Shown here: in pieces, positions 45,005-53,499 of the stretch
How positions within the stretch are numbered: the stretch's first letter is position 1
How the letters are laid out: every line of letters begins with the position of its first letter
Source: Sulfitobacter sp. F26204
GTDB lineage: Bacteria; Pseudomonadota; Alphaproteobacteria; Rhodobacterales; Rhodobacteraceae
Assembly: GCF_026410305.1 (NCBI RefSeq)
Contig: NZ_JAPMLQ010000003.1
Span: 248,001-312,000, forward strand
Direction of reading: 5' to 3'
Length of the DNA: 64,000 nt
Notes under the pieces: model-generated
Told to the model about the DNA's origin: nothing
Database searches by the model: none
What the model saw: the letters and a program-made list of their open reading frames with translations, nothing else
Made by a program: the position numbers and the translations under genes

Positions 45005-46174
45005 TCAGGGCTGCTGCGCTGTCACATCAAATCCATAGAGCCAGTCAAAGGCACCGATCATCCTGCGAGGGGCCAGTTTGCTGCCCAGGCGCAGGCCGAA
45101 ATGCGCCAGACTACGTTTTGCCCCTGGCGGCAAATGGTAACGTGCGGCATTCTTCTGGGCTGCGGCAATAACCTTGATGACACGGGCCTGGCGGCGTTGT
45201 TGATACCCCGCCAACCAATCGCCATACCCTTTTGCGGCCTGTTCGGCCAGCACCCAGGCATCTTCAAGTGCCATATTGGCCCCCTGTGCCAGAAAAGGCA
45301 GTGTCGGGTGGGCCGCGTCACCCAACAGGGCGACGCCCTGTCGTTGCCACTGCGCGGCGACCGGATGCAAATGCAACCCCCAAAGGGTTACCATATCAAC
45401 ATCTGCCAGCATCGCCCCCGCGATACCGCCAAATTCCGAAAAGGCAGCCTGCACATGGGCCGGATCATCCTTGTGAAACCATCCTTCCTCTGCCCAACCG
45501 GCCTGTTCCTGCACAGCAACCAGATTGACCAATGCGCCCCCTCGCAGCGGATAGCTGACCAGATGGCGCCCGGTACCCATATGCACCTGAGCTTCGGGCG
45601 GATGGTCGAACCGATTGGCCACAATGGCCCGCCAGGCCACCTGCCCCGAAAACGCCGCTGCGTCCGGTCCGTTCAATACAGGACGCCCGACAGAATGAAT
45701 GCCATCGGCTGCCACAACCAATTCCGCGCGCCTCGTGCTGCCATCGGTCATTTGTACCTGTGGGATAGCACCGGGCCGTATGCTGGCAACCTGCGCACCC
45801 ATTTCAAACGTTACATTACCGCGCCGTGCCGCTCCCGCCAGGAGATCAACCAGATCGGCGCGATGAACGAAAAAATATCTCTGGTTCACAGGCAGGCGAT
45901 CCAGCGGCAACCGGGCGACCTGTGCGCCTGTCGCGTGGTCGCGCAACACAACGGCAGTGCCCTGCACCGCCTCTTTGCGGCGCAATCCGGCCTCCAGCCC
46001 GAGCGCACGAAGCACCGCCAGGCCATTTGGGCTAACTTGCAAGCCTGCACCCACTTCACCCAATACTGGGGCACGCTCCAGCAAGGTTACGGCAATGCCA
46101 TGCCGCGCCATCGCCGCGGCTACGGACAGCCCGCCGATTCCGCCGCCGACAACGATCGCATTGGAAATGTTCAT
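45005..46174 (-). CDS. FAD-dependent monooxygenase (salicylate-hydroxylase-like)
   Basis: 389 aa. The FAD Rossmann motif is AIVVGGGIGGLSVAAAMARH, and the second FAD motif LLGDAAHPTLPFLAQGANMA is followed by LEDAWVLAEQ. The DG-type motif is in ELVVAADGIHSVGRPVL. This is the group A flavoprotein hydroxylase family, which hydroxylates aromatic rings such as salicylate or 3-hydroxybenzoate with NAD(P)H. No aromatic catabolic genes are near it, so the substrate is unknown. The start at 46174 has GAGGA six bases away. Confidence 0.9.
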   Translation of the reverse strand: MNISNAIVVGGGIGGLSVAAAMARHGIAVTLLERAPVLGEVGAGLQVSPNGLAVLRALGLEAGLRRKEAVQGTAVVLRDHATGAQVARLPLDRLPVNQRYFFVHRADLVDLLAGAARRGNVTFEMGAQVASIRPGAIPQVQMTDGSTRRAELVVAADGIHSVGRPVLNGPDAAAFSGQVAWRAIVANRFDHPPEAQVHMGTGRHLVSYPLRGGALVNLVAVQEQAGWAEEGWFHKDDPAHVQAAFSEFGGIAGAMLADVDMVTLWGLHLHPVAAQWQRQGVALLGDAAHPTLPFLAQGANMALEDAWVLAEQAAKGYGDWLAGYQQRRQARVIKVIAAAQKNAARYHLPPGAKRSLAHFGLRLGSKLAPRRMIGAFDWLYGFDVTAQQP

Positions 46175-46245
46175 CGCTCATCCTCAATACAAAACGCCGG
46201 AGACTAAGCCCCGGCGCCAGATCAATCATCCTATCCGCAGTTTCA

Positions 46246-46668
46246 TCAATCGTCGCGATGCACTTTTTCACGCCGTTCGTGTTTTTCCTGCGCCTCAAGA
46301 CTCATGGTCGCGATGGGGCGCGCATCCAGGCGCTTGAGCGAAATCGGATCCCCAGTCACGGAACAATAACCGAATTCGCCATCTTCGATACGGCGCAATG
46401 CTGCATCGATCTTGGACACCAGTTTGCGGGCGCGATCCCGTGTCCGCAGTTCAAGCGCACGGTCGGTTTCTTCAGATGACCGGTCAATCACATCCGGTAT
46501 GTTGCGCGTGCCATCTTGCAAGGCTTCGATGGTCTCGCGGCTGTCTTCAACAAGTTCCGCACGCCAGTTCAGCAGCTTGCGACGGAAATACTCCGTCTGC
46601 TTTTCATTCATGAACGCTTCGTCTTCGGCCGGCGTATAATCATCCGGCAGGAAAGTTTCCTGTTTCAT
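46246..46668 (-). CDS. dksA: DksA-type RNA polymerase-binding transcription factor
   Basis: 140 aa. A coiled-coil with acidic tip (FRRKLLNWRAELVEDSRETI; SSEETDRALELRTRDRARKL) and a C-terminal globular part (DGEFGYCSVTGDPISLKRLD; ARPIATMSLEAQEKHERREK). It inserts into the RNA polymerase secondary channel and acts with ppGpp. The usual four-Cys zinc site keeps only the first Cys here (Cys, Thr, Ser and Ala at or near the expected ligand positions), so zinc is probably not bound. The ATG at 46668 has AGGAG seven bases upstream; an ATG at 46686 is a weaker choice. Confidence 0.93.
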   Translation of the reverse strand: MKQETFLPDDYTPAEDEAFMNEKQTEYFRRKLLNWRAELVEDSRETIEALQDGTRNIPDVIDRSSEETDRALELRTRDRARKLVSKIDAALRRIEDGEFGYCSVTGDPISLKRLDARPIATMSLEAQEKHERREKVHRDD

Positions 46669-46836
46669 ATCATGCTCCTCAGCCATTTTTGTTCCCTGCA
46701 TACGATACCCCTATCCCCGAGTACGCCCTAATGACGCCGCGTCTAAACCAGCGGTTAAGAATTGTCACTACACAATCCCTTTGATTTTTGGTTAAAGGCG
46801 TCAGACGGGTCCATAATCAGAAGGTTGAAAACTCTC

Positions 46837-47676
46837 ATGAAATTCCAAGGCACTGCTGATTATGTTGCTACCGACGACCTGACTATCGCTGTAAACGCTG
46901 CAGTGACCCTTGAACGTCCCTTGCTGGTCAAAGGCGAACCGGGCACAGGCAAGACCGAACTGGCAAAGCAGGTTTCGAATGCGCTGGGGTTGCGCATGAT
47001 CGAATGGAATATCAAATCCACAACCCGTGCCCAACAAGGTCTGTATGAATATGACGCCGTCAGCCGCTTGCGCGACAGCCAACTGGGCGAGGAAAAGGTG
47101 CATGACGTTGCCAATTACATTCGCAAAGGCAAGCTCTGGGAAGCTTTTGAAGCGGAAGACAAAGTCGTTCTATTGATTGACGAGATCGACAAGGCCGACA
47201 TTGAATTTCCAAACGACCTCCTCCAAGAGCTTGATAAGATGGAGTTCTTTGTCTACGAAACCGGCAAAACGATCAAGGCTGTGAATCGGCCGATCGTGAT
47301 CATTACATCAAACAACGAAAAGGAACTTCCCGACGCCTTCCTACGGCGTTGCTTTTTCCACTATATCCGCTTTCCCGAGATGGATACCCTGAAAAAGATC
47401 GTCGAGGTCCATCACCCCGGCATCAAAGAAACTCTTCTTACCACCGCGCTCACCCAGTTTTACGAAATTCGAGGGCAACAGGGCCTCAAGAAAAAGCCTT
47501 CGACCTCTGAAGTGCTTGATTGGCTCAAGTTGTTGCTGGCCGAAGATATGGACGCGGCGGACCTCAAACAGGATGGCACTTCCGCCCTGCCAAAATTGCA
47601 CGGTGCCTTGTTGAAAAACGAGCAAGACGTACATTTGTTTGAACGTCTGGCCTTCATGGCACGTGGCGGCCGCTAA
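46837..47676 (+). CDS. MoxR-family AAA+ ATPase
   Basis: 279 aa. Walker A LLVKGEPGTGKTELAKQVSN, Walker B DKVVLLIDEIDKADIEFPND, sensor 1 IVIITSNNEKELPDAFLRRC. The lid domain fills the last 80 residues. MoxR ATPases work with von Willebrand A proteins to activate metalloenzymes or assemble complexes; a CoxE-like VWA protein is encoded 2 kb downstream on the same strand. The ATG at 46837 is preferred to an earlier in-frame start at 46762 for its family-like start MKFQGTADYVATDDL. Confidence 0.93.
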   Translation: MKFQGTADYVATDDLTIAVNAAVTLERPLLVKGEPGTGKTELAKQVSNALGLRMIEWNIKSTTRAQQGLYEYDAVSRLRDSQLGEEKVHDVANYIRKGKLWEAFEAEDKVVLLIDEIDKADIEFPNDLLQELDKMEFFVYETGKTIKAVNRPIVIITSNNEKELPDAFLRRCFFHYIRFPEMDTLKKIVEVHHPGIKETLLTTALTQFYEIRGQQGLKKKPSTSEVLDWLKLLLAEDMDAADLKQDGTSALPKLHGALLKNEQDVHLFERLAFMARGGR

Positions 47677-48063
47677 AGGCGTCTGTTTCAACCCGATTTT
47701 ACACCTTCTGCAGCATTGCGTCCAACCTGTGGATGCAATGCAACATTGCAAGTTGCGAACCGATTGCTTCGGGCATTAAAACAATGCTCTAAGCTACTGA
47801 TTTTTATGACTTTACAGGTGATTCCGGCACATTCCCGCTGAGATTGAATTAACGTAGATACTTTTTGCCATAATTGCCCCATATTTGCCTTAATTGCTCC
47901 CTACAAAGGCCGGGATGGAGGGCGATAAGACCTGAAATCCAAGGCTCAAAAAGGGCAGGCAGGCAGTTATGATGATCAGTTTTGCACGTTTCGTGCACGT
48001 GGACAGCGTGCGCTCGACGCGTTTTATTTATACTCAACCCTCTGTTTTTTCAGGCCTTTGTGA
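47677..48063. other. 387-base gene-free region before the DUF2927 gene
   Basis: No gene seen. It contains a phased TTGCC repeat (47865-47898) and a 15-base palindrome TGCACG-TTT-CGTGCA at 47983-47997, and so looks like a regulated promoter region. It is long for this compact neighbourhood. Confidence 0.5.
47865..47898. promoter_or_regulatory. Four phased TTGCC/T direct repeats
   Basis: TTGCC at 47865, 47874 and 47885 and TTGCT at 47894 recur every 9, 11 and 9 bases, so alternate copies are 20 bases apart. On the minus strand the pattern reads GGCAAATATGG next to GGCAATTATGG. Such helical phasing suggests binding of a protein to one face of the DNA. The binding protein is unknown. Confidence 0.5.
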
Positions 48064-49422
48064 ATGAGGGCCCGGTCGGTTTTGCCATTGGTGATGCTGT
48101 TGAACGCCTGCGTTCCCGCCTCTCAGCACGACGTCGCTACAAGGGCTATCGTTAGTGAAAGCGCCCTGCCACCAATGAAAAGTTTCACCCGCAGCATCCC
48201 TGCTGCGCCGATCCGTTCCAACAATGATTTGGCCCTGGATTTTGTGGAACTCTCCTTTCAGATGGAATCCGGTCGTCAATTGCCTGTGCTGACGCGGTTT
48301 GAGACCCCGATTACGGTAAAGGTAACCGGGAATCCCACTTCGACACTTGGCCCTGATCTCAGCCGCCTTATCTCACGCCTGCGCAATGAGGCGAAGATCG
48401 ACATCCGTCAAACAAATGGCGGCCAGGCCAACATCACAATTCAGGCTGTCAGCCGCGCCGAAATCCACAAAGTGCTGCCGCAGGCCGCCTGTTTCGTCGC
48501 ACCGAATGTGTCGTCACTCGCCGAATATGCAACCGCAAGGCGCAAACCGCAAACCAACTGGACCTTGCTCAAGCGGCGAGAGCGGCTGGCGATCTTTTTG
48601 CCAAATGATTCAAGCCCCCAGGAAGTGCGCGATTGCCTGCATGAAGAACTGGCGCAGGCGCTGGGACCGTTGAACGATCTCTACCGGCTCCCCGACAGCG
48701 TGTTCAATGACGACAATGTGCATACGGTGTTAACCGGTTTTGATATGTTGATCCTGCGCACCTATTACGATCCCACACTGCGGTCTGGGATGACGCGGGG
48801 AGAGGTTGCCGCCGCCCTGCCCGAGATTCTGGCACGCACCAATCCCGCCGGTATCAACCGCGCCGCGCGGTATTCCACCCGCACCCCGAAAGCTTGGAGC
48901 AACGCGGTACAGACCGCTCTTGGGCGCGCCATCTCGGTTTCGGGGCGCACCGCCGCAGCCAGGGAAGCAATCCGCATAGCCGCCGCCATGGGCTGGGACG
49001 ATCATCGCCGTGCTTTTGCCCATTATGCCATGGGCCGCGTGATGCAAACTTCGGATCCCGAGACCGCGCACCGCCATTACATCGAAGCCGAACGTTATTA
49101 TTCCCGTACCCCCGGCACTGCATTGCACCGTGCCTATGTCGCAACGCAACTATCGGCCTATGCCATTTCCCGTGGTAACGGTGCCGAAGCTCTGCGGCTG
49201 ATTGCCCCACATATTCGCACCGCCCACGCCAGTGAAAACGCCGCGCTGCTTTCCACCTTGCTTTTGCTGCGCGCCGAAGCGCTCGAACTGGAAAACCGCC
49301 ATGCCGAAGCGCGCAGCGTCAGACTGGACAGCATTGGCTGGGCGCGATACGGCTTTGGTCCAGATTGGGCTGTGCGGGCAAAGCTGCGCGAGATTGCGTC
49401 ACTGAACCCGCTCAAAGGATAA
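48064..49422 (+). CDS. DUF2927 lipoprotein
   Basis: 452 aa. A short signal ends in the lipobox LLNAC, so Cys16 is probably lipidated. The DUF2927 region covers about 60-240 and holds the stretch FLPNDSSPQEVRDCLHEELA followed by QALGPLNDLYRLPDSVFNDD, which resembles the zincin-like HExxx segment of the family (CLHEELAQALG). The C-terminal half, about 280-452, is a run of helix pairs like TPR repeats (DPETAHRHYIEAERYYSRTP). Function unknown; it would face the periplasm. The gene lies between a MoxR ATPase and a VWA protein. Confidence 0.85.
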   Translation: MRARSVLPLVMLLNACVPASQHDVATRAIVSESALPPMKSFTRSIPAAPIRSNNDLALDFVELSFQMESGRQLPVLTRFETPITVKVTGNPTSTLGPDLSRLISRLRNEAKIDIRQTNGGQANITIQAVSRAEIHKVLPQAACFVAPNVSSLAEYATARRKPQTNWTLLKRRERLAIFLPNDSSPQEVRDCLHEELAQALGPLNDLYRLPDSVFNDDNVHTVLTGFDMLILRTYYDPTLRSGMTRGEVAAALPEILARTNPAGINRAARYSTRTPKAWSNAVQTALGRAISVSGRTAAAREAIRIAAAMGWDDHRRAFAHYAMGRVMQTSDPETAHRHYIEAERYYSRTPGTALHRAYVATQLSAYAISRGNGAEALRLIAPHIRTAHASENAALLSTLLLLRAEALELENRHAEARSVRLDSIGWARYGFGPDWAVRAKLREIASLNPLKG

Positions 49423-49468
49423 CCTGTCCAAACAGGTCGTTCGGCCCTCAGATGATTGGGGTCTATAG

Positions 49469-49642
49469 ATGATTGTCATTGTTTTAGGGGTGCTTGGTGC
49501 CTTTTGGGGCGGACTTACCGCGCGCAAACGGGGCGGCAACCGCAAGGACATCGCGCAATATGCCGCCGGTTTTGCCATGGCAGGCATGGTTGTCGGAATT
49601 GTGCTGACTGTATTGATTGACCGGCTCCTGGTGGCGGGCTGA
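49469..49642 (+). CDS. 57-aa two-helix membrane protein
   Basis: An ATG at 49469 opens 57 codons whose TGA overlaps the ATG of the VWA gene (TGATG). Helix 1 is VIVLGVLGAFWGGLTA, then a basic cytoplasmic-type loop RKRGGNRKDIAQYAA, then helix 2 GFAMAGMVVGIVLTVLI. The gene is tightly coupled to the VWA gene, so it may anchor or assist that complex. No name is known to me. No strong ribosome binding site precedes it. Confidence 0.7.
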   Translation: MIVIVLGVLGAFWGGLTARKRGGNRKDIAQYAAGFAMAGMVVGIVLTVLIDRLLVAG

Positions 49643-50829
49643 TGTTCCTGCCGTTCTTTGAACAACTGCGCGCCCACAAGGTTCCGGTTTCCATGCGGGA
49701 ATTCCTCGCATTTCTGGACGGGATGGCAGCCGGCATCGCGACCTATGATGTCGAGGCGTTTTATTATCTCGCCCGGGTTGCAATGGTCAAAGACGAACGC
49801 AACATTGACAAGTTTGACCAGGCTTTCGCTACGGCATTCAAAGGCCTTGAAAACATTAGCCTGGATGATGTTCTTGAAGCGGTAGAAATCCCTCAGGACT
49901 GGCTTGCCAAGATGGCGGAAAAGCATCTGTCCCCTGAAGAAAAAGCCGAGATCGAAGCCTTGGGTGGCTTTGACAAACTGATGGAAACATTAAAAGAGCG
50001 CCTGAAAGAACAACAGAAACGTCACCAGGGCGGCAACAAATGGATCGGCACCGCCGGCACCTCGCCGTTTGGTGCATATGGCTACAACCCCGAAGGCGTG
50101 CGGATCGGGCAAAAGGAATCTCGCCACCAGCGGGCGGTCAAGGTCTGGGATAAGCGTGAATTCAAGAACCTGGACGACTCTGTTGAACTGGGCACGCGCA
50201 ATATTAAGGTTGCCTTGAAACGCCTGCGCCGATGGGCTCGCGATGGCGCGCAAGAAGAACTGGACCTTGGCGGTACAATCCGTGCGACCGCCGAACACGG
50301 CTATCTTGATGTGAAAACACGGCCCGAGCGGCGCAATGCGGTCAAGGTCTTGTTGTTTCTGGACATTGGCGGTTCAATGGATCCACATGTAAAAGTGGTG
50401 GAAGAACTGTTTTCTGCTGCGACATCCGAATTCAAGCATCTGGAGCATTTCTATTTCCACAATTGCCTGTACGAAGGTGTTTGGAAGGACAACCGGCGGC
50501 GCTGGGATGAACAGATTTCAACCCATGAAATTCTACGGACCTTTGGCCCGGACTATAAGTGCATTTTTGTCGGCGACGCCTCTATGTCGCCCTATGAGGT
50601 CGCCTATCCCGGTGGCGCGAACGAACATTGGAACGCCGAAGCGGGGTCAACCTGGCTGGCACGCGCACGGGATCAATGGAACAGTAACCTGTGGATCAAT
50701 CCTGTTCCGGAAAAATACTGGCCCTATACCCAGTCGATCACCATGATCCAGGAAATTTTCGGCCCGCAAGCCATGGTCCCCATGACCCTGGAAGGCCTGT
50801 CGCGTGGCATTAAGGAATTGACCCGTTAA
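49642..50829 (+). CDS. VWA domain protein of the CoxE-like family
   Basis: 395 aa. The N-terminal half is helical and charged (FFEQLRAHKVPVSMREFLAF). A linker with GTSPFGAYGYNPEGVRIG leads to the von Willebrand A domain at about 215-395, with a MIDAS-type motif LLFLDIGGSMDPHVKV (Asp-x-Gly-x-Ser in place of the usual Asp-x-Ser-x-Ser) and a later IFVGDASMSPYEVA acidic site. CoxE-like proteins pair with MoxR ATPases in metal-centre insertion or complex maturation; the MoxR gene is upstream. It starts inside the stop of the 57-aa gene. Confidence 0.9.
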   Translation: MFLPFFEQLRAHKVPVSMREFLAFLDGMAAGIATYDVEAFYYLARVAMVKDERNIDKFDQAFATAFKGLENISLDDVLEAVEIPQDWLAKMAEKHLSPEEKAEIEALGGFDKLMETLKERLKEQQKRHQGGNKWIGTAGTSPFGAYGYNPEGVRIGQKESRHQRAVKVWDKREFKNLDDSVELGTRNIKVALKRLRRWARDGAQEELDLGGTIRATAEHGYLDVKTRPERRNAVKVLLFLDIGGSMDPHVKVVEELFSAATSEFKHLEHFYFHNCLYEGVWKDNRRRWDEQISTHEILRTFGPDYKCIFVGDASMSPYEVAYPGGANEHWNAEAGSTWLARARDQWNSNLWINPVPEKYWPYTQSITMIQEIFGPQAMVPMTLEGLSRGIKELTR

Positions 50830-50932
50830 GGTGGAAAAACACGCAGATGGTTGGTACAGCCTGCGAGGTGCATTGCTACCCGAGACTTGGGGCTGCGCTT
50901 GTCTGTAGCTGCAATGCCCCCATATCAGTGAC

Positions 50933-51622
50933 ATGATCCGTGTCCTCCCTATCATTCTGGCAATTGCCTATGGCCTTGCCATGTATCGCTTTTCCGCCTG
51001 GCGCACCGCACGTGAACTGGACGCGAAATCCACTCCTTTGGTTGATCCAGCGCTGAAGGACATGAGCGACAAATTGGCTCATGCGTTGGAACTGAAGCGC
51101 ATCAAGGTGCATATTTATGAAATCGAACCTGTTAACGGATTGGCAGCACCGGACGGCCGAATTTTTATCACGCGGGGGTTTTACAACAAATTCCGCAACG
51201 GTGCCGTAACCGCCGAGGAACTCGCCAGTGTGATCGCGCATGAATTGGGCCATGTCGCTCTGGGCCATTCGCGGCGCCGGATGATTGATTTTTCCGGCCA
51301 AAATGCAATCCGTACAGTGCTGGCAATGGTACTGGGGCGCTTTATTCCCTTCGCGGGTGTATGGATTGCCAATATGTTGACCACGCTTTTGGCAGCGCGC
51401 CTGTCACGCAGCGACGAATACGAGGCGGACGCCTATGCCGCCGCGCTGTTGACCAAAGCGGGAATCGGTGTGGGACCACAAATATCACTGTTCAAAAAAC
51501 TTGAGGCGCTCACCCAATCGAATGCTGGAACAGCGCCGGCATGGTTGTTGAGCCATCCCAAGACCGAAGCGCGCGTTGCCGCCTTGCAGACATTGCAAAA
51601 GCGTTGGAACTCGCCTGACTAG
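50933..51622 (+). CDS. M48-family zinc metalloprotease
   Basis: 229 aa. N-terminal hydrophobic helix (IILAIAYGLAMYRFSAWRTA) as membrane anchor or signal. The zinc site is VIAHELGHVALGH, and the third ligand Glu is in RSDEYEADAYAAALL. Two further hydrophobic segments sit around residues 110-150. Related to HtpX/BepA-type proteases that remove misfolded envelope proteins. It is 103 bases after the VWA gene on the same strand. The stop TAG shares the palindrome CTAG with the convergent PIN gene. Confidence 0.9.
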   Translation: MIRVLPIILAIAYGLAMYRFSAWRTARELDAKSTPLVDPALKDMSDKLAHALELKRIKVHIYEIEPVNGLAAPDGRIFITRGFYNKFRNGAVTAEELASVIAHELGHVALGHSRRRMIDFSGQNAIRTVLAMVLGRFIPFAGVWIANMLTTLLAARLSRSDEYEADAYAAALLTKAGIGVGPQISLFKKLEALTQSNAGTAPAWLLSHPKTEARVAALQTLQKRWNSPD

Positions 51623-52173
51623 ACGGACTGCGCAAGCGCTTTGGCCAGCCGTGGCAGGCGCGCTTTTTTCAGAAGCGGCCGCATGCCCCAATCCTGACCG
51701 GAAAGGCGGCGGGCGGTTGCCAGAACGGCCTGAGCAATATCTTCGATCAACTCGGGATGCTCCGCCCAGAGACTGGTCAAATAGCTGTCAGGATCAACCC
51801 GGGTCAGGTCATGCTCTGCCAATGTCGCGCGTGGAAAATCTTTGGCATTCAGGGTCATGATACTGTCGGCACTGGAATCAACCGCCACGGCCAGAACATG
51901 TATGTCATTTTCATCAGGCAACCAAAGGCGTTGTTCCAACTGTGGTGCCGCAGGGCGTGCCGCTGCGGGCCAGGAAGCGCGCAACAATGCAATTTCGCCA
52001 CGGGCCTGCGCCTCTCCTGTTGGCCCGATCTTGACCGCGGCGCGCGCCCATTCTTCCAGAATACGTTCCGACCAGATGGGCTCAAATAGCCCGGTTCTGG
52101 CGGTCCCCAAAACCATTTCGCGCATGACCGTCGGGTAAAGAACGCAGGCATCGATCAATATGCGCACCACCAT
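51619..52173 (-). CDS. PIN-domain protein
   Basis: 184 aa. The first catalytic Asp is in RILIDACVLYPTVMRE; later acidic residues are in LPDENDIHVLAVAVDSSADS and TLNAKDFPRATLAE. PIN proteins are Mg-dependent RNases, often VapC toxins, but this one is longer than a typical VapC (about 130 aa) and no antitoxin gene is beside it. It starts in the stop codon of the RlmI-like gene (TGATG), so it may have a role in RNA processing along with that methyltransferase. Confidence 0.85.
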   Translation of the reverse strand: MVVRILIDACVLYPTVMREMVLGTARTGLFEPIWSERILEEWARAAVKIGPTGEAQARGEIALLRASWPAAARPAAPQLEQRLWLPDENDIHVLAVAVDSSADSIMTLNAKDFPRATLAEHDLTRVDPDSYLTSLWAEHPELIEDIAQAVLATARRLSGQDWGMRPLLKKARLPRLAKALAQSV

Positions 52174-53405
52174 CAGAGACGGAAAAACAGCGACTTCAGA
52201 TAGCCGCTTTCGGCCAGTTGTGGTAACTGCGGATGATCTGCCCCCGCAAACCCCGTGTGCAAGAGGATACCGCGCCGCCCTGCTCTTCCGATGCCGCGCA
52301 CGGATGCTGTACGAAAAGCGCTAAGATCTGCCGCATGTGAACAGGAACACAGGCCAAGTACGCCATTTTCCGCAACCAGCGGCGCGGCCAGGCGGGCAAT
52401 GCGTTCATAGGCACGCAGACCCGCTTCGAGGGCTTTCTTGGAGGGGGCAAAGGATGGCGGATCACAGATCACCACGTCGAATTCCGCCCCTTCACTGCGC
52501 AGGGCCGCAAGCGTATCAAAGGCATCGCCATGTCGGGTGCTGTACCTGTCTTGCATCCCCATGGCAGCAGCCCCCTGCGCGGCTAATTCAAGCGCCGGTG
52601 CTGATCCATCCACAGCCAGGGCACTCTCGGCACCCGCCGCCAAAGCGGCCAGGGAAAACCCGCCGACATGGGAAAACACATCCAACACCCGCAGGCCCCG
52701 TGTCAAATGCGCGGCAAAAGCATGGTTGGGGCGCTGGTCATAGAACAGGCCGGTTTTCTGACCGCCGGTCAAATCGGCCATATAGGTCGCGCCATTCATC
52801 GGGACGGGCAGCGGTGCGTCAGGCAGCGCGCCCGTGGTCACACCCGAAACATCATCCAGCCCTTCGAGGGTGCGAGTCCGGCCACCGGCATTTTTAAGCA
52901 CGTTGCAGACGCCGGTTACCGCGACAAGGGCTGCGCTGAGCATCTCCATGCGCAGATCGGCCCAGGCGGCATTGGGTTGCACCACACAGGTATCGCCAAA
53001 ACGGTCGATGATCACACCGGGAAGGCCATCCGCCTCGGCATGGACCAGGCGATAAAAGGGGGCATCATAAAGCTGGCTACGCAATGCAAGGGCACGAGCG
53101 ATCCTGGCTTCGAACCATGTCTGATCAACGACGGTTTCAGGATCAGGATCCAGCATCCGTCCAATAATCTTGGAGTTCGGGTTCATCGCCACCAATCCCA
53201 AGACCTGTCGGTCACTGTCTTCCAGACGCGCGAGGGTCCCGGGGGCAAGGTTCTTGGTCCGTCGATCGACCACCATTTCATTGGCATAGACCCAAGGTGC
53301 ACCGAAACGGATCGCACGGGCGTTGGCCTTGGGCATCAACCGGACGGTTGGCATGGCTTTTGCAATTTCATCAGAGGCGGGGGATGGGGAATGGGGCACT
53401 GTCAT
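52173..53405 (-). CDS. RlmI-like class I SAM-dependent RNA methyltransferase
   Basis: 410 aa. An N-terminal PUA-type region (IRFGAPWVYANEMVVDRRTK), a central EEHEE-like domain and a C-terminal SAM Rossmann fold (LRVLDVFSHVGGFSLAALAA; FDVVICDPPSFAPSKKALEA; LGLCSCSHAADLSAF with the catalytic-type Cys). RlmI methylates C1962 of 23S rRNA to m5C; members in this order are only distantly similar, so the exact site is uncertain. The RBS is AAGGGG five bases before the ATG. Overlaps the PIN gene by one base. Confidence 0.88.
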   Translation of the reverse strand: MTVPHSPSPASDEIAKAMPTVRLMPKANARAIRFGAPWVYANEMVVDRRTKNLAPGTLARLEDSDRQVLGLVAMNPNSKIIGRMLDPDPETVVDQTWFEARIARALALRSQLYDAPFYRLVHAEADGLPGVIIDRFGDTCVVQPNAAWADLRMEMLSAALVAVTGVCNVLKNAGGRTRTLEGLDDVSGVTTGALPDAPLPVPMNGATYMADLTGGQKTGLFYDQRPNHAFAAHLTRGLRVLDVFSHVGGFSLAALAAGAESALAVDGSAPALELAAQGAAAMGMQDRYSTRHGDAFDTLAALRSEGAEFDVVICDPPSFAPSKKALEAGLRAYERIARLAAPLVAENGVLGLCSCSHAADLSAFRTASVRGIGRAGRRGILLHTGFAGADHPQLPQLAESGYLKSLFFRL

Positions 53406-53499
53406 AGCGCCCCTTTAGTCGGTTCGCGCCTGTTGGGAAAGCGCTGAATTGAACCATCGGCAAAGTCCGACCCGCGCATTGGCTGTAATCAAGGTGGTG

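Noticed and set aside
45101-46207. 368-codon plus-strand frame opposite the flavin monooxygenase
   Set aside because: Antisense to clear FAD motifs on the minus strand and without a plausible start signal.
50847-50936. 29-codon Cys-rich ORF ending ATGA into the M48 gene
   Set aside because: Overlap is suggestive but there is no clear ribosome binding site and the product is not protein-like; could be chance.
51619-52173. VapBC toxin-antitoxin locus
   Set aside because: No antitoxin-like small gene on either side; the neighbour is an rRNA methyltransferase.
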